Assembly (NCBI GenBank): GCA_021792815.1
Contig: JAJYTX010000267.1
Coordinates: forward strand, 1 to 5,055
Source of the DNA: Pseudomonadota bacterium
Lineage (GTDB): Bacteria; Pseudomonadota; Gammaproteobacteria; Steroidobacterales; Steroidobacteraceae
Length of the DNA: 5,055 nt
Direction of reading: 5' to 3'
The notes beneath the pieces were generated by a model that did no database searches, was not told where the DNA came from, and saw only the letters and a list, made by a program, of their open reading frames with translations. Positions within the stretch are counted from its first letter, which is position 1. Each line of letters begins with the position of its first letter. This document shows positions 1 through 4,834 of the stretch, piece by piece. The position numbers and the translations under genes were made by a program.

Positions 1-249
1 GTGACCGGCGCCACCGGCCAGCCGCACGACTGGAACATCAGCGCGCGCATCGTGGCCGAAAGCCCCGTGCCGGTGGTGCTGGCCGGCGGGCTGTCACCGG
101 AAAACGTGGCCGAGGCGGTGCGGGTCGTACGGCCCTGGGCCGTGGATTCCTTCACACGGACCGATCGGCCCGGACAGCGCGGCGTGAAGGACCCGGAGCG
201 GGTGCGCGCCTTTGCGCAGAACGCGCGGGCCGCGGCCGCGGCGCTCTAG
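1..249 (+). CDS. TrpF-fold protein, phosphoribosylanthranilate isomerase or close paralogue (3' part only)
   Basis: This is the last 82 codons of a gene that begins left of the window; the GTG at the first base is probably an internal valine. The fragment covers the C-terminal part of a (beta/alpha)8 barrel of the phosphoribosylanthranilate isomerase family, which converts N-(5'-phosphoribosyl)anthranilate to CdRP in tryptophan synthesis. Visible motifs are TGATGQPHDW (residues 2-11), matching the family's GGTGxxFDW phosphate-binding turn, and VVLAGGLSPENVAEAV (25-40), the typical GGLxPxNVxxA strand and loop. The next conserved block is unusual: residues 48-55 read VDSFTRTD, where standard TrpF has VDxSSGVE. 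The tail KDPERVRAF is normal for the family. The family assignment is firm, but the deviating block leaves open a TrpF-like paralogue with another substrate. No other trp gene is in view. Confidence 0.8.
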   Translation: MTGATGQPHDWNISARIVAESPVPVVLAGGLSPENVAEAVRVVRPWAVDSFTRTDRPGQRGVKDPERVRAFAQNARAAAAAL

Positions 250-505
250 CGATCAGCCTCATCCCGGGGAGCGCACCGCGGCATGCGGTCCGGGCGCCCC
301 GGGTTGCGGCGGGGACTTCGGCTTGCGGACCGGCCCGGGGGTTCGCGCACGGGGCGTGATCCAGCACGATCCGGCACCGCGGCGCCATCGGACTCGCCGT
401 GCGGCCCCGCGCACTTCATCACCCAGATGCTCGAGCCGCAGGTGGATCGCCTCGCGCGCGAACACCGTGAAACCCGCGCGGCCCTGCGCGGTCATAGGCT
501 GTGAT

Positions 506-523
506 CCGGCTCGCAGGAGCCGG
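506..523 (+). promoter_or_regulatory. Hairpin in the leader of the secreted-protein gene
   Basis: CCGGCTC-GCAG-GAGCCGG forms a perfect 7-bp stem with a 4-nt loop. It ends 8 nt before the AAGGAGG ribosome binding site. It could affect mRNA stability or translation. It lacks a T-run, so it is not a classical terminator. The function is inferred only from its position. Confidence 0.45.
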
Positions 524-531
524 TTGGCTTC

Positions 532-538
532 AAGGAGG
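532..538 (+). promoter_or_regulatory. Strong ribosome binding site that decides the start at 544
   Basis: AAGGAGG is a near-perfect anti-16S match and lies 5 nt upstream of the ATG at 544. An in-frame GTG at 538 overlaps it and can be discarded as the start. Confidence 0.85.
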
Positions 539-543
539 TGTCT

Positions 544-1050
544 ATGCGTCAGAACGTCTTGGTGGCCCTTGCGGGCCTGGCGCTGCCAGCCCTGGCCCTG
601 GCAGGGCAACCGATGTGGATTCGCGTCGACGGGCGGACGGTACCGATGCGTGAGGTGGTGCAGGTGATGCATACGGCCGCCGGGCCGGTACGCGTACGGA
701 CCTGGACCTGGCACGGACCCGGCGGCATGGCGACCCTGCAGGTATCCGAGAGCCGGGACGCCGGCCCCGCCGTGCCCGCGGCGTGGGCCATCGCACGGAT
801 GCGTGCGATGCAGGCGCAGATGAGGCTGCTCGAGGCGATGCTGGCCCGTCCGCTGCCGATGCCGGCGCCGCGCGCCGTTGCGTTCGGCCCACCCCTGCTG
901 GAGTTCCTGCCCGGGCAGGCGCCGGTCACGGTACGCTTTCTGCAGCCGATGATCCCACTGCGCCCGCAACCGGCGCGGGTCTTCGTCATCCTGCCCGCGC
1001 CGCCCCCGCGCGCCGCACCGCCGACATCCCATACCGGCCAGCGCGTGTAG
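544..1050 (+). CDS. Small secreted protein of unknown function
   Basis: I do not recognise this 168-residue protein. The start is the ATG preceded by AAGGAGG at ideal spacing. Residues 1-20 form a textbook Sec signal peptide (Arg2, then a Leu/Ala-rich core) with a likely cleavage at ALA20-GQ, leaving a mature protein of about 148 residues for the periplasm or beyond. Residues 25-70 look beta-rich (WIRVDG, then a WTWHGP segment). Residues about 82-102 form a helix with regularly spaced methionines (RMRAMQAQMRLLEAML). The C-terminal third is Pro-rich and ends in a PAPPPRAAPP tail. The mature part has about ten methionines and no cysteine apart from none visible in the helix region, so a metal-linked role is conceivable but unsupported. 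The gene stands alone on its strand and ends at a strong hairpin. The gene call rests on ribosome binding site and signal peptide, not on homology. Confidence 0.75.
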   Translation: MRQNVLVALAGLALPALALAGQPMWIRVDGRTVPMREVVQVMHTAAGPVRVRTWTWHGPGGMATLQVSESRDAGPAVPAAWAIARMRAMQAQMRLLEAMLARPLPMPAPRAVAFGPPLLEFLPGQAPVTVRFLQPMIPLRPQPARVFVILPAPPPRAAPPTSHTGQRV

Positions 1051-1059
1051 TGCGCCCCT

Positions 1060-1087
1060 CCGGGGCGGCCGTACGCGGCCGCTCCGG
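1060..1087. terminator. GC-rich hairpin between convergent genes, possible terminator
   Basis: A 12-bp stem (CCGGGGCGGCCG pairing with CGGCCGCTCCGG, one G-U wobble) closes a TACG loop, starting 9 nt after the stop of the secreted-protein gene. There is no T-run after it on either strand, so it is either a U-less terminator or an mRNA 3'-end stabiliser. Its place between converging genes fits transcript-end formation. Confidence 0.5.
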
Positions 1088-1243
1088 GGGTTGGTGGAGC
1101 CGGCCCGACGTCCGCGCTTGCTCAGCACCGCATCAACCGCCCATCCCGCCCGGAACGAGGCAGCGTGTGCGCCGCATGCGAGTGCACCAGGAAGACCCGG
1201 CCGGTCGCCTCCGGCACGGACCGCACCACCGCGGCAGACGGCG

Positions 1244-1669
1244 CTATTCCGGCAGCAACTCGCCGGAGCCGCCCATTTCCTTCGGGAAGTCCTTCATCTT
1301 CGGCAGGCCGTCCCGGATGCTCAGCACCTTCTCGCCGTAGGAAACATGCACGGACGGCTTGAAGTCGAGTGTGGGCAACACCCCCGCGTAGACGTCGACC
1401 AGTTTCATGGACGGATGATCCGTGAACAGGTGACCGCCGCAGAGCTTGCACCACTTGCGATGGCTGTTCGCGGTCTTGTGGTACGTCCCGATGTGCTCCG
1501 CCCCTTTCAATACCCGCAACGCAGCCGGCTGCCACAGCACGAAGGCGTTCACCGGACCGGCCGACCAATGCCGGCAGGACTCGCAGTGGCAATACCCCAT
1601 GGCCGCCGGCTCGCCGCTCACCGAGAACTCGACGGCGCCGCAGAAGCATCTGCCCTGGTGTTCGCTCAT
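1244..1669 (-). CDS. GFA/CENP-V family zinc protein
   Basis: This 141-residue protein belongs to the family named after glutathione-dependent formaldehyde-activating enzyme (Gfa), a small beta-sandwich fold that binds two zinc ions. All expected cysteines are present: C8-x-C10 and C74-x2-C77 (CKLCGG) for the structural zinc, and C27-x-C29-x2-C32 (CHCESCR) for the catalytic-type zinc. The N-terminal GRCFCGAVEFSV and the GGHLF segment after the last cysteine pair are also typical. Length is normal for the family. The start is ATG at 1669, with a GGGGGT stretch as a weak ribosome binding site. It lies 58 bp downstream of folE2 on the same strand, so the two are probably co-transcribed. Most members of this large family are uncharacterised; true formaldehyde-glutathione activity cannot be assumed. 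No formaldehyde or glutathione gene is nearby. Confidence 0.93.
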   Translation of the reverse strand: MSEHQGRCFCGAVEFSVSGEPAAMGYCHCESCRHWSAGPVNAFVLWQPAALRVLKGAEHIGTYHKTANSHRKWCKLCGGHLFTDHPSMKLVDVYAGVLPTLDFKPSVHVSYGEKVLSIRDGLPKMKDFPKEMGGSGELLPE

Positions 1670-1727
1670 AAATACCCCCGAATGGCTCCTCGCGACATCA
1701 TGGGCCCGGGCGGCGCTTCCGGCAAAT

Positions 1728-2564
1728 TCACCGCAGGCCCCGCAGCCTGCGCACGCCCCGTGCCGGCCGCGCTTCGTGCTGGATTTCGGCGAATGCAGAG
1801 TGGTTGTGAATGGACTCGAAGTTCTCCGCCGTCAGCCGATAGCGCAGCACGCGCGCCTCGCCGTTCAGCCGTACAGCGATGTCCCGCACCAGGTCCTCGA
1901 CGAATTTCGGGTTGTCGTAGGCGCGCTCGGTGACGTATTTCTCGTCCGGGCGCTTCAACAATCCGTACACCTCGCACGAGGCTTGCTCCTCGGCGATGCG
2001 CACCAACTCCTCGATGCTCATCGGCGCGTTCAGTTCCGCCTCGATGGTCACGTGCGAGCGCTGGTTGTGGGCGCCGTAATCGGAGATCTCCTTGGAGCAC
2101 GGGCACAGGCTCGTCACCGGCACGCACACCTGCAGCGTGGTGCGGGTGCCGCTCTGGGGATCGTGCGCGGCGCGCATCCGCACTTCGTGGTCGAGGGCAC
2201 TCTCGACGCCCGAGACCGGTGCGCTCTTGCGGATGAAGTAGGTGAAGGCCGCGGTGATCTCGCCGCGGTCGGCATCGAGCCGCGCGAGCATGCGCTGCAG
2301 CAGCGTCACCAGGCCCGGCAGGTCGAGCGCGCACTGCTGCGACTCGATGATCTCGACGAAGCGGGACATATGTGTGCCCTTGACGTGCCCCGGAAGACCC
2401 ACGGACATGTCGAGCCGCACCGTCGCGGTCTGCTCGGCCCCGTCCGCCTGGCGCACCGGCAGCAGGGCCCGCAGCCCCTTCACGCCCACCCGGTTGATCC
2501 GGATGTTGCGGCTATCGGCGCTGGACTGAATATCGGCGAGAACGGATTGCGGAACAGCATTCAT
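1728..2564 (-). CDS. folE2: GTP cyclohydrolase IB (GTP cyclohydrolase FolE2)
   Basis: A 278-residue cytoplasmic enzyme converting GTP to 7,8-dihydroneopterin triphosphate, the first step of tetrahydrofolate and related pterin synthesis. The type IB signature SLCPCSKEISDYGAHNQRS is complete (residues 152-170). By comparison with Neisseria FolE2 as I recall it, the metal ligands and catalytic residues map with a constant offset of 7: Cys154, His166, Glu208, Glu223 and His253 are all present. FolE2 tolerates metals other than zinc and often backs up zinc-dependent FolE. The ATG at 2564 was chosen because GAGGA lies 5 nt upstream; an open frame continues to 2648, but it runs through the operator and promoter. 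The gene diverges from a LitR/CarH-type regulator and probably leads an operon with the GFA protein. I see no obvious Zur box; the palindromic operators suggest control by the neighbouring regulator instead. Confidence 0.97.
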   Translation of the reverse strand: MNAVPQSVLADIQSSADSRNIRINRVGVKGLRALLPVRQADGAEQTATVRLDMSVGLPGHVKGTHMSRFVEIIESQQCALDLPGLVTLLQRMLARLDADRGEITAAFTYFIRKSAPVSGVESALDHEVRMRAAHDPQSGTRTTLQVCVPVTSLCPCSKEISDYGAHNQRSHVTIEAELNAPMSIEELVRIAEEQASCEVYGLLKRPDEKYVTERAYDNPKFVEDLVRDIAVRLNGEARVLRYRLTAENFESIHNHSAFAEIQHEARPARGVRRLRGLR

Positions 2565-2584
2565 GGCGGTCCTCGGGGTTAGTT

Positions 2585-2595
2585 TGTCCTGGACA
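2585..2595. promoter_or_regulatory. Operator copy 1, palindrome TGTCC-T-GGACA
   Basis: An 11-bp palindrome about a single central base. Its right half, TGGACA (2590-2595), is also the proposed -35 box of the rightward regulator promoter, so a bound repressor would block RNA polymerase. It lies about 12 nt after the predicted folE2 transcription start. The same motif recurs at 2637-2647. Confidence 0.75.
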
Positions 2596-2618
2596 TTTAT
2601 GCCTTCTGATGACACAAT
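2590..2618 (+). promoter_or_regulatory. Predicted promoter of the LitR/CarH-type regulator gene
   Basis: TGGACA (2590-2595, five of six to TTGACA), a 17-bp spacer and CACAAT (2613-2618, four of six to TATAAT). The expected start is near 2625, giving a leader of about 26 nt. A second AT-rich candidate -10, TATAGT at 2625-2630, lacks a matching -35 box. Confidence 0.5.
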
Positions 2619-2642
2619 ACGGCATATAGTATTTTTTGTCCA
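2614..2642 (-). promoter_or_regulatory. Predicted promoter of folE2
   Basis: Reading leftward: TGGACA (2642 to 2637), a 17-bp spacer and TATTGT (2619 to 2614, four of six). The expected start is near 2607. It mirrors the rightward promoter and shares five bases of the -10 region with it, so the two promoters should be mutually exclusive. Confidence 0.55.
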
Positions 2643-2647
2643 GGACA
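2637..2647. promoter_or_regulatory. Operator copy 2, palindrome TGTCC-A-GGACA
   Basis: Second copy of the 11-bp palindrome, extending to a perfect 13-bp arm pair TTGTCC-A-GGACAA at 2636-2648. It contains the folE2 -35 box on the minus strand, and its AGGA (2642-2645) is the likely ribosome binding site of the regulator gene, 5 nt before a TTG start at 2651. The centre-to-centre distance to copy 1 is 52 bp, about five DNA turns. Confidence 0.75.
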
Positions 2648-2650
2648 ATA

Positions 2651-3595
2651 TTGCCTTCCGTGACCTTACCTGAGATCGGCATCAGCACCCTTGAACGTGA
2701 AACGGGGCTGTCAAAGGACACGCTGCGGGTCTGGGAGCGCCGCTACGGCTTCCCGGTCCCGCGGCGCGATCCCCATGGTGAGCGGGTCTACCCGGCCGAT
2801 CAGGTGAGCAAGCTGCGCCTGATCAGCCGTCTGCTCGATCGCGGGCTGCGGCCGCGCCAGCTGGTCGCGGCGTCAATCGAGGATCTGATGGCGCGCGTGA
2901 CGGTGAGCGACGCGGCGCCCGCTGCGCTCGGCGCAGCAGCCGACGACACCTCGCCGTTCGGGACGACCCTGGCTCTGCTCGCGGCCTACGACCAGGACGG
3001 ACTGCGATCGCATCTGTCGCTGACCCTGCAGCGGTTCGGGCTGCTGCGCTTCGTTCTGGAGTTCGCCGCGCCCATGACCGTCCTGGTGGGAGACGCGTGG
3101 TCGCGTGGTCAGCTCGCGATCAGCCAGGAGCATCTGTACACCGAACAGATGCAACATCAGCTGCGTCAGGGTATCGGGGCCATTTATCCCGGCACGCGCA
3201 CGCCGAGCGTCATGCTGACGACACTGCCCGGAGAACCGCACCAGTTGGGACTTTTGATGGCCCACGCCTGCCTGGCCGTCGAGGGCGTACGCTGTGTCTC
3301 TTACGGCGTGCAGACGCCCGCCTGGGACATTGCCCAGGCCGCCCATCGGCACGGCACCGATGTCGTCGGATTGTCCTTCAGCGAAGCGCTGCGAACGAAA
3401 ACCGCCCTGGCCATGCTGCAGGATCTGCGGGCGCAGCTGCCGGAATCGATCGAGATCTGGGCCGGCGGGGCGCTCTGGGCCCGCGCGCGCCGCCTGCCGC
3501 CCGGCATTCGTTTCGTCAGCCGCCTCGAACACATCCCGCACGCCCTGCGCGAGTGCCGCGAGCGGCGCACCGCCGCGCCGAAGGCCGCAGTCTGA
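2651..3595 (+). CDS. LitR/CarH-type MerR regulator with cobalamin-binding domain
   Basis: A 314-residue transcription regulator. Residues 10-75 form a MerR winged helix (ISTLERETGLSKDTLRVWERRYGFPxP, then the RVYPADQVSKLRLI wing and helix). Residues about 100-175 match the helical cap of B12-binding modules, with W150-x9-E160-H161, the signature of LitR/CarH photosensors that contacts adenosylcobalamin. Residues 185-300 are the Rossmann-like B12 domain with E195-x-H197-x2-G200, whose histidine is the expected lower cobalt ligand. In known relatives the AdoCbl-bound form binds DNA and light releases it. The histidine that follows the tryptophan in Thermus CarH is Ser151 here, so photochemistry may differ. 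I chose TTG at 2651 because AGGA lies 5 nt upstream; GTG at 2660 has no ribosome binding site. It diverges from folE2 and probably represses itself. No carotenoid or photolyase gene is in the window. Confidence 0.9.
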   Translation: MPSVTLPEIGISTLERETGLSKDTLRVWERRYGFPVPRRDPHGERVYPADQVSKLRLISRLLDRGLRPRQLVAASIEDLMARVTVSDAAPAALGAAADDTSPFGTTLALLAAYDQDGLRSHLSLTLQRFGLLRFVLEFAAPMTVLVGDAWSRGQLAISQEHLYTEQMQHQLRQGIGAIYPGTRTPSVMLTTLPGEPHQLGLLMAHACLAVEGVRCVSYGVQTPAWDIAQAAHRHGTDVVGLSFSEALRTKTALAMLQDLRAQLPESIEIWAGGALWARARRLPPGIRFVSRLEHIPHALRECRERRTAAPKAAV

Positions 3596-3679
3596 ACCGC
3601 ACGGTTCCGCCGCATCGCAAACGCATCACCACCGGTGGCGCTCAGCGCACAGGCTGCCATCGAAGGCTGAAACCGGGCG

Positions 3680-3698
3680 GGCGGTACTGGGATCGAAC
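3680..3698 (-). other. tRNA 3'-end-like fragment, possible attachment-site scar
   Basis: On the minus strand this reads GTTCGATCCCAGTACCGCC, the form of a tRNA T-loop (TTCGATC), the 3' side of the T-stem (CCAGT) and the acceptor strand. The 5' half of a tRNA is absent: no D-arm or matching 5' acceptor strand is visible, and the T-stem pairs only three of five. It is therefore not a functional tRNA. Such 3' fragments are left where tRNA-targeting integrases insert elements. No integrase is in view. Confidence 0.35.
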
Positions 3699-3867
3699 AA
3701 GACGGCCCACGAGGCCGACCCAGATCGCCCCTGCGGCCTGCCCCGGGCTTTCAGCAGCGCTGGCACCCTCATGCTGCGCCGCTGATGCGTTCACCGGACT
3801 GCCCGCCGCGGCGCCGGGCACGGATCCCATCGGATATTCGTGACCCGCCGACAAGAGTCAGCGCGCC

Positions 3868-3896
3868 TTGCCGAAGTAGCCACATGTGGCTATATT
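3868..3896 (+). promoter_or_regulatory. Promoter of the antitoxin-toxin operon
   Basis: TTGCCG (3868-3873), a 17-bp spacer and TATATT (3891-3896, five of six). The start is expected at about 3903-3904, coinciding with the ATG of the antitoxin gene, so the mRNA may be leaderless. Confidence 0.55.
3877..3892. promoter_or_regulatory. 16-bp perfect palindrome, likely antitoxin operator
   Basis: TAGCCACATGTGGCTA is a perfect palindrome within the spacer, touching the -10 box. Type II antitoxins of the Phd family repress their own promoters by binding such palindromes, alone or with the toxin. Its position would block RNA polymerase directly. Confidence 0.75.
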
Positions 3897-3903
3897 TGTG
3901 CGA

Positions 3904-4182
3904 ATGATCTCAACAGGCATCCGCGATCTCAAGAACAATCTCAGCCACTATGTGCGGCAGATCGAGGCTGGCAAGCGTATCGCAGTCACCGCCCACGGCA
4001 GGGTGGTCGCCGAATTGGTCCCCCACCGCCATGGCACTGGCGCCAAACGGTACGATGCGCTCATAGCCGCAGGCGTCATTGAGCCGGCAGCGGATGCCGA
4101 TTTGCCTCTGACCGCGTGGCCGCATATTCAGGCGCCCGCAGGGACCGCCTCTCAATTGATCGACGCCGATCGTGGCGAGTGA
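3904..4182 (+). CDS. Phd/YefM-family type II antitoxin (VapB-like)
   Basis: A 92-residue antitoxin that should neutralise the PIN toxin encoded next and repress the operon. The N-terminal GIRDLKNNLSHYVRQIEAG (residues 5-23) is the Phd fold's first helix, followed by KRIAVTAHGRVVAELVP, the central strands; together they form the dimeric DNA-binding part. The rest, from about residue 45, is the less conserved toxin-binding tail (GVIEPA..., then a disordered-looking end). The start chosen is ATG 3904: typical proteins begin 3-6 residues before the first helix. It has no ribosome binding site, and the predicted transcription start coincides with it. GTG at 3886 would lie inside the operator. The gene overlaps the toxin gene by 11 bp, so the two are translationally coupled. 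Confidence 0.9.
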   Translation: MISTGIRDLKNNLSHYVRQIEAGKRIAVTAHGRVVAELVPHRHGTGAKRYDALIAAGVIEPAADADLPLTAWPHIQAPAGTASQLIDADRGE

Positions 4183-4663
4183 CCCAAAGGGCCGATCACC
4201 GCGCCGGGGCAGTCGCTCCCAGGGCAAGCGCGCCGAAGAAGGTGTCGTCTCTTTCCGATATATCGAGACGAGCGCGCTGCTCTCCGCCCTCCTCGAGCAA
4301 GATGCTGCAGCGCGACGCGCAATTGCAGGCAAAGGCCGCCGGATCACATCGGCGCTGACCTTCGCCGAAGCCACACGGGGTCTCGTGCGCGCGAGGACCG
4401 CCGGCCGAATCAGCGCGGAGGAGGAACGCGCCGCACTTCGATGGCTCAAGTCTTTCCGGCGAGGTTGCGACGTGATGAGCGTTACCGAGCCCGTTCTGGT
4501 GCGCGCCGGCCGGCCCTATCCCGTCGAGCCCGTGCGCACACTCGATGCGATTCACCTGGCCACGGCGGGGGAAATTGGCGAGCCACCGCAGCTGGTCACC
4601 CTTGTCACCCGGGATGATCGAGTCCGGAGTAACGGGCAGGCACTTGGACACCCGGTGGAATAA
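4172..4663 (+). CDS. PIN-domain ribonuclease toxin (VapC-like)
   Basis: A 163-residue PIN-domain protein, by family a Mg-dependent ribonuclease that stops translation when freed from its antitoxin. The four acidic active-site positions are visible: Glu32 in YIETSALL (Asp in most VapC, but YxETSAL is a known variant), Glu66 in TFAEATRGL, Asp125 in TLDAIHLATA and Asp148/149 in VTRDDRV. The C-terminal ALGHPVE ending is normal, so the toxin looks intact. The GTG at 4172 overlaps the antitoxin gene by 11 bp and is the only usual start codon before the domain; it gives a 27-residue Arg/Ser/Gly-rich extension not usual for VapC, which normally starts 3-6 residues before the first acidic residue. The true start may be elsewhere or non-standard. 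The stop abuts the BrnT remnant. Confidence 0.9.
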   Translation: MASDPKGRSPRRGSRSQGKRAEEGVVSFRYIETSALLSALLEQDAAARRAIAGKGRRITSALTFAEATRGLVRARTAGRISAEEERAALRWLKSFRRGCDVMSVTEPVLVRAGRPYPVEPVRTLDAIHLATAGEIGEPPQLVTLVTRDDRVRSNGQALGHPVE

Positions 4664-4667
4664 TGAA

Positions 4668-4834
4668 AGCGACGCTGACTGTCATTGGACGAACAGCGCT
4701 TCGTCACGCTTGGAATGGACGCGCTTGGGCGAACTCTCGTGACCGTTGATACGCCACGTGGCGATCGCACGCGCATCATATCTGCTCGCAAGGCGAGCAA
4801 ATCAGAGGCAACGGAATATGCGAAAGGAATATGA
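4668..4834 (+). pseudogene. brnT: BrnT toxin remnant, N-terminally truncated and frameshifted
   Basis: In the frame 4688-4834 the translation DEQRFVTLGMDALGR..., then GDRTRIISARKASKSEATEYAKGI and a stop, is the C-terminal half of the BrnT ribonuclease toxin. Just upstream, the frame at 4668-4688 reads SDADCHW, which continues the family's sequence directly (CHW-DEQRF) if one G is restored near 4686-4690. So a 1-bp deletion separates the two pieces. The N-terminal 40 or so residues, with the WDxxKxxxNxxKHGVxF motif, are missing: the homology stops where the upstream vapC gene ends. There is no usable start (a TTG at 4685 gives only about 50 residues). Changes such as VTVDTPRGD for the usual VxVYTxRGD fit decay. 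Its last 17 bp overlap the brnA start, as in intact modules. Confidence 0.8.
4804..4808 (+). promoter_or_regulatory. Ribosome binding site of brnA inside the brnT remnant
   Basis: AGAGG lies 9 nt before the ATG at 4818. It supports that start, and translation of brnA does not depend on an intact brnT. Confidence 0.5.

Larger units (their letters stand above)
250..543. other. Intergenic stretch, no convincing gene
   Basis: GC-rich spacer between the TrpF-like gene and the secreted-protein gene. Short open frames occur, for example a 73-codon frame ending at 504, but they lack ribosome binding sites and recognisable motifs and are rich in Arg, Pro and Gly, as expected by chance at this base composition. 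A few short GC hairpins are present (for example CCGGG-CGC-CCCGG near 292-304), none followed by a T-run, so no standard terminator can be called. I see no clear sigma-70 promoter for the downstream gene. Confidence 0.5.
3596..3903. other. Non-coding stretch between regulator and toxin-antitoxin cluster
   Basis: About 308 bp without a supportable gene. The open frames crossing it have no ribosome binding site and give low-complexity Pro/Arg/Ala translations. It contains the tRNA-like 19-mer at 3680-3698 and, at its right end, the promoter and operator of the antitoxin gene. A 7-bp inverted repeat, GCTGAAA (3666-3672) and TTTCAGC (3749-3755), flanks the tRNA-like part; it could be chance. Confidence 0.6.

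Noticed and set aside
283..504. 73-codon plus-strand frame upstream of the secreted-protein gene
   Set aside because: There is no ribosome binding site, the composition is chance-like, and there is no motif; the EPQVDRLAREHRETRAAL part is helical-looking, but too short to call a gene remnant.
259..1128. A 289-codon open frame on the minus strand
   Set aside because: It lies antisense to the secreted-protein gene, is rich in Arg/Gly/Pro/His with no motif or signal, and has no ribosome binding site. The plus-strand gene has both a ribosome binding site and a signal peptide. Long antisense frames are common in GC-rich DNA.
1446..2582. A 378-codon open frame on the plus strand
   Set aside because: It is antisense to folE2 and the GFA gene, both of which carry complete family motifs.
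2616..2633. AATAC-N8-GTATT inverted repeat as a Zur or other metal-regulator site for folE2
   Set aside because: It only loosely resembles the AT-rich Zur palindrome and lacks its core; the two matching TGTCCNGGACA palindromes explain the promoter better.
2565..2648. N-terminal extension of FolE2 up to 2648
   Set aside because: It would run through both operators and promoters; the ATG at 2564 has GAGGA at proper spacing, and its product has the normal family length.
3596..3843. Plus-strand frame with a GGRYWDRT stretch
   Set aside because: This peptide type is a known spurious translation of the antisense of tRNA 3' ends; it supports the tRNA-like fragment, not a protein.
4663..4749. Small frame starting at an ATG that overlaps the vapC stop
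   Set aside because: It gives 28 residues without similarity, and the DNA encodes a BrnT remnant in other frames.
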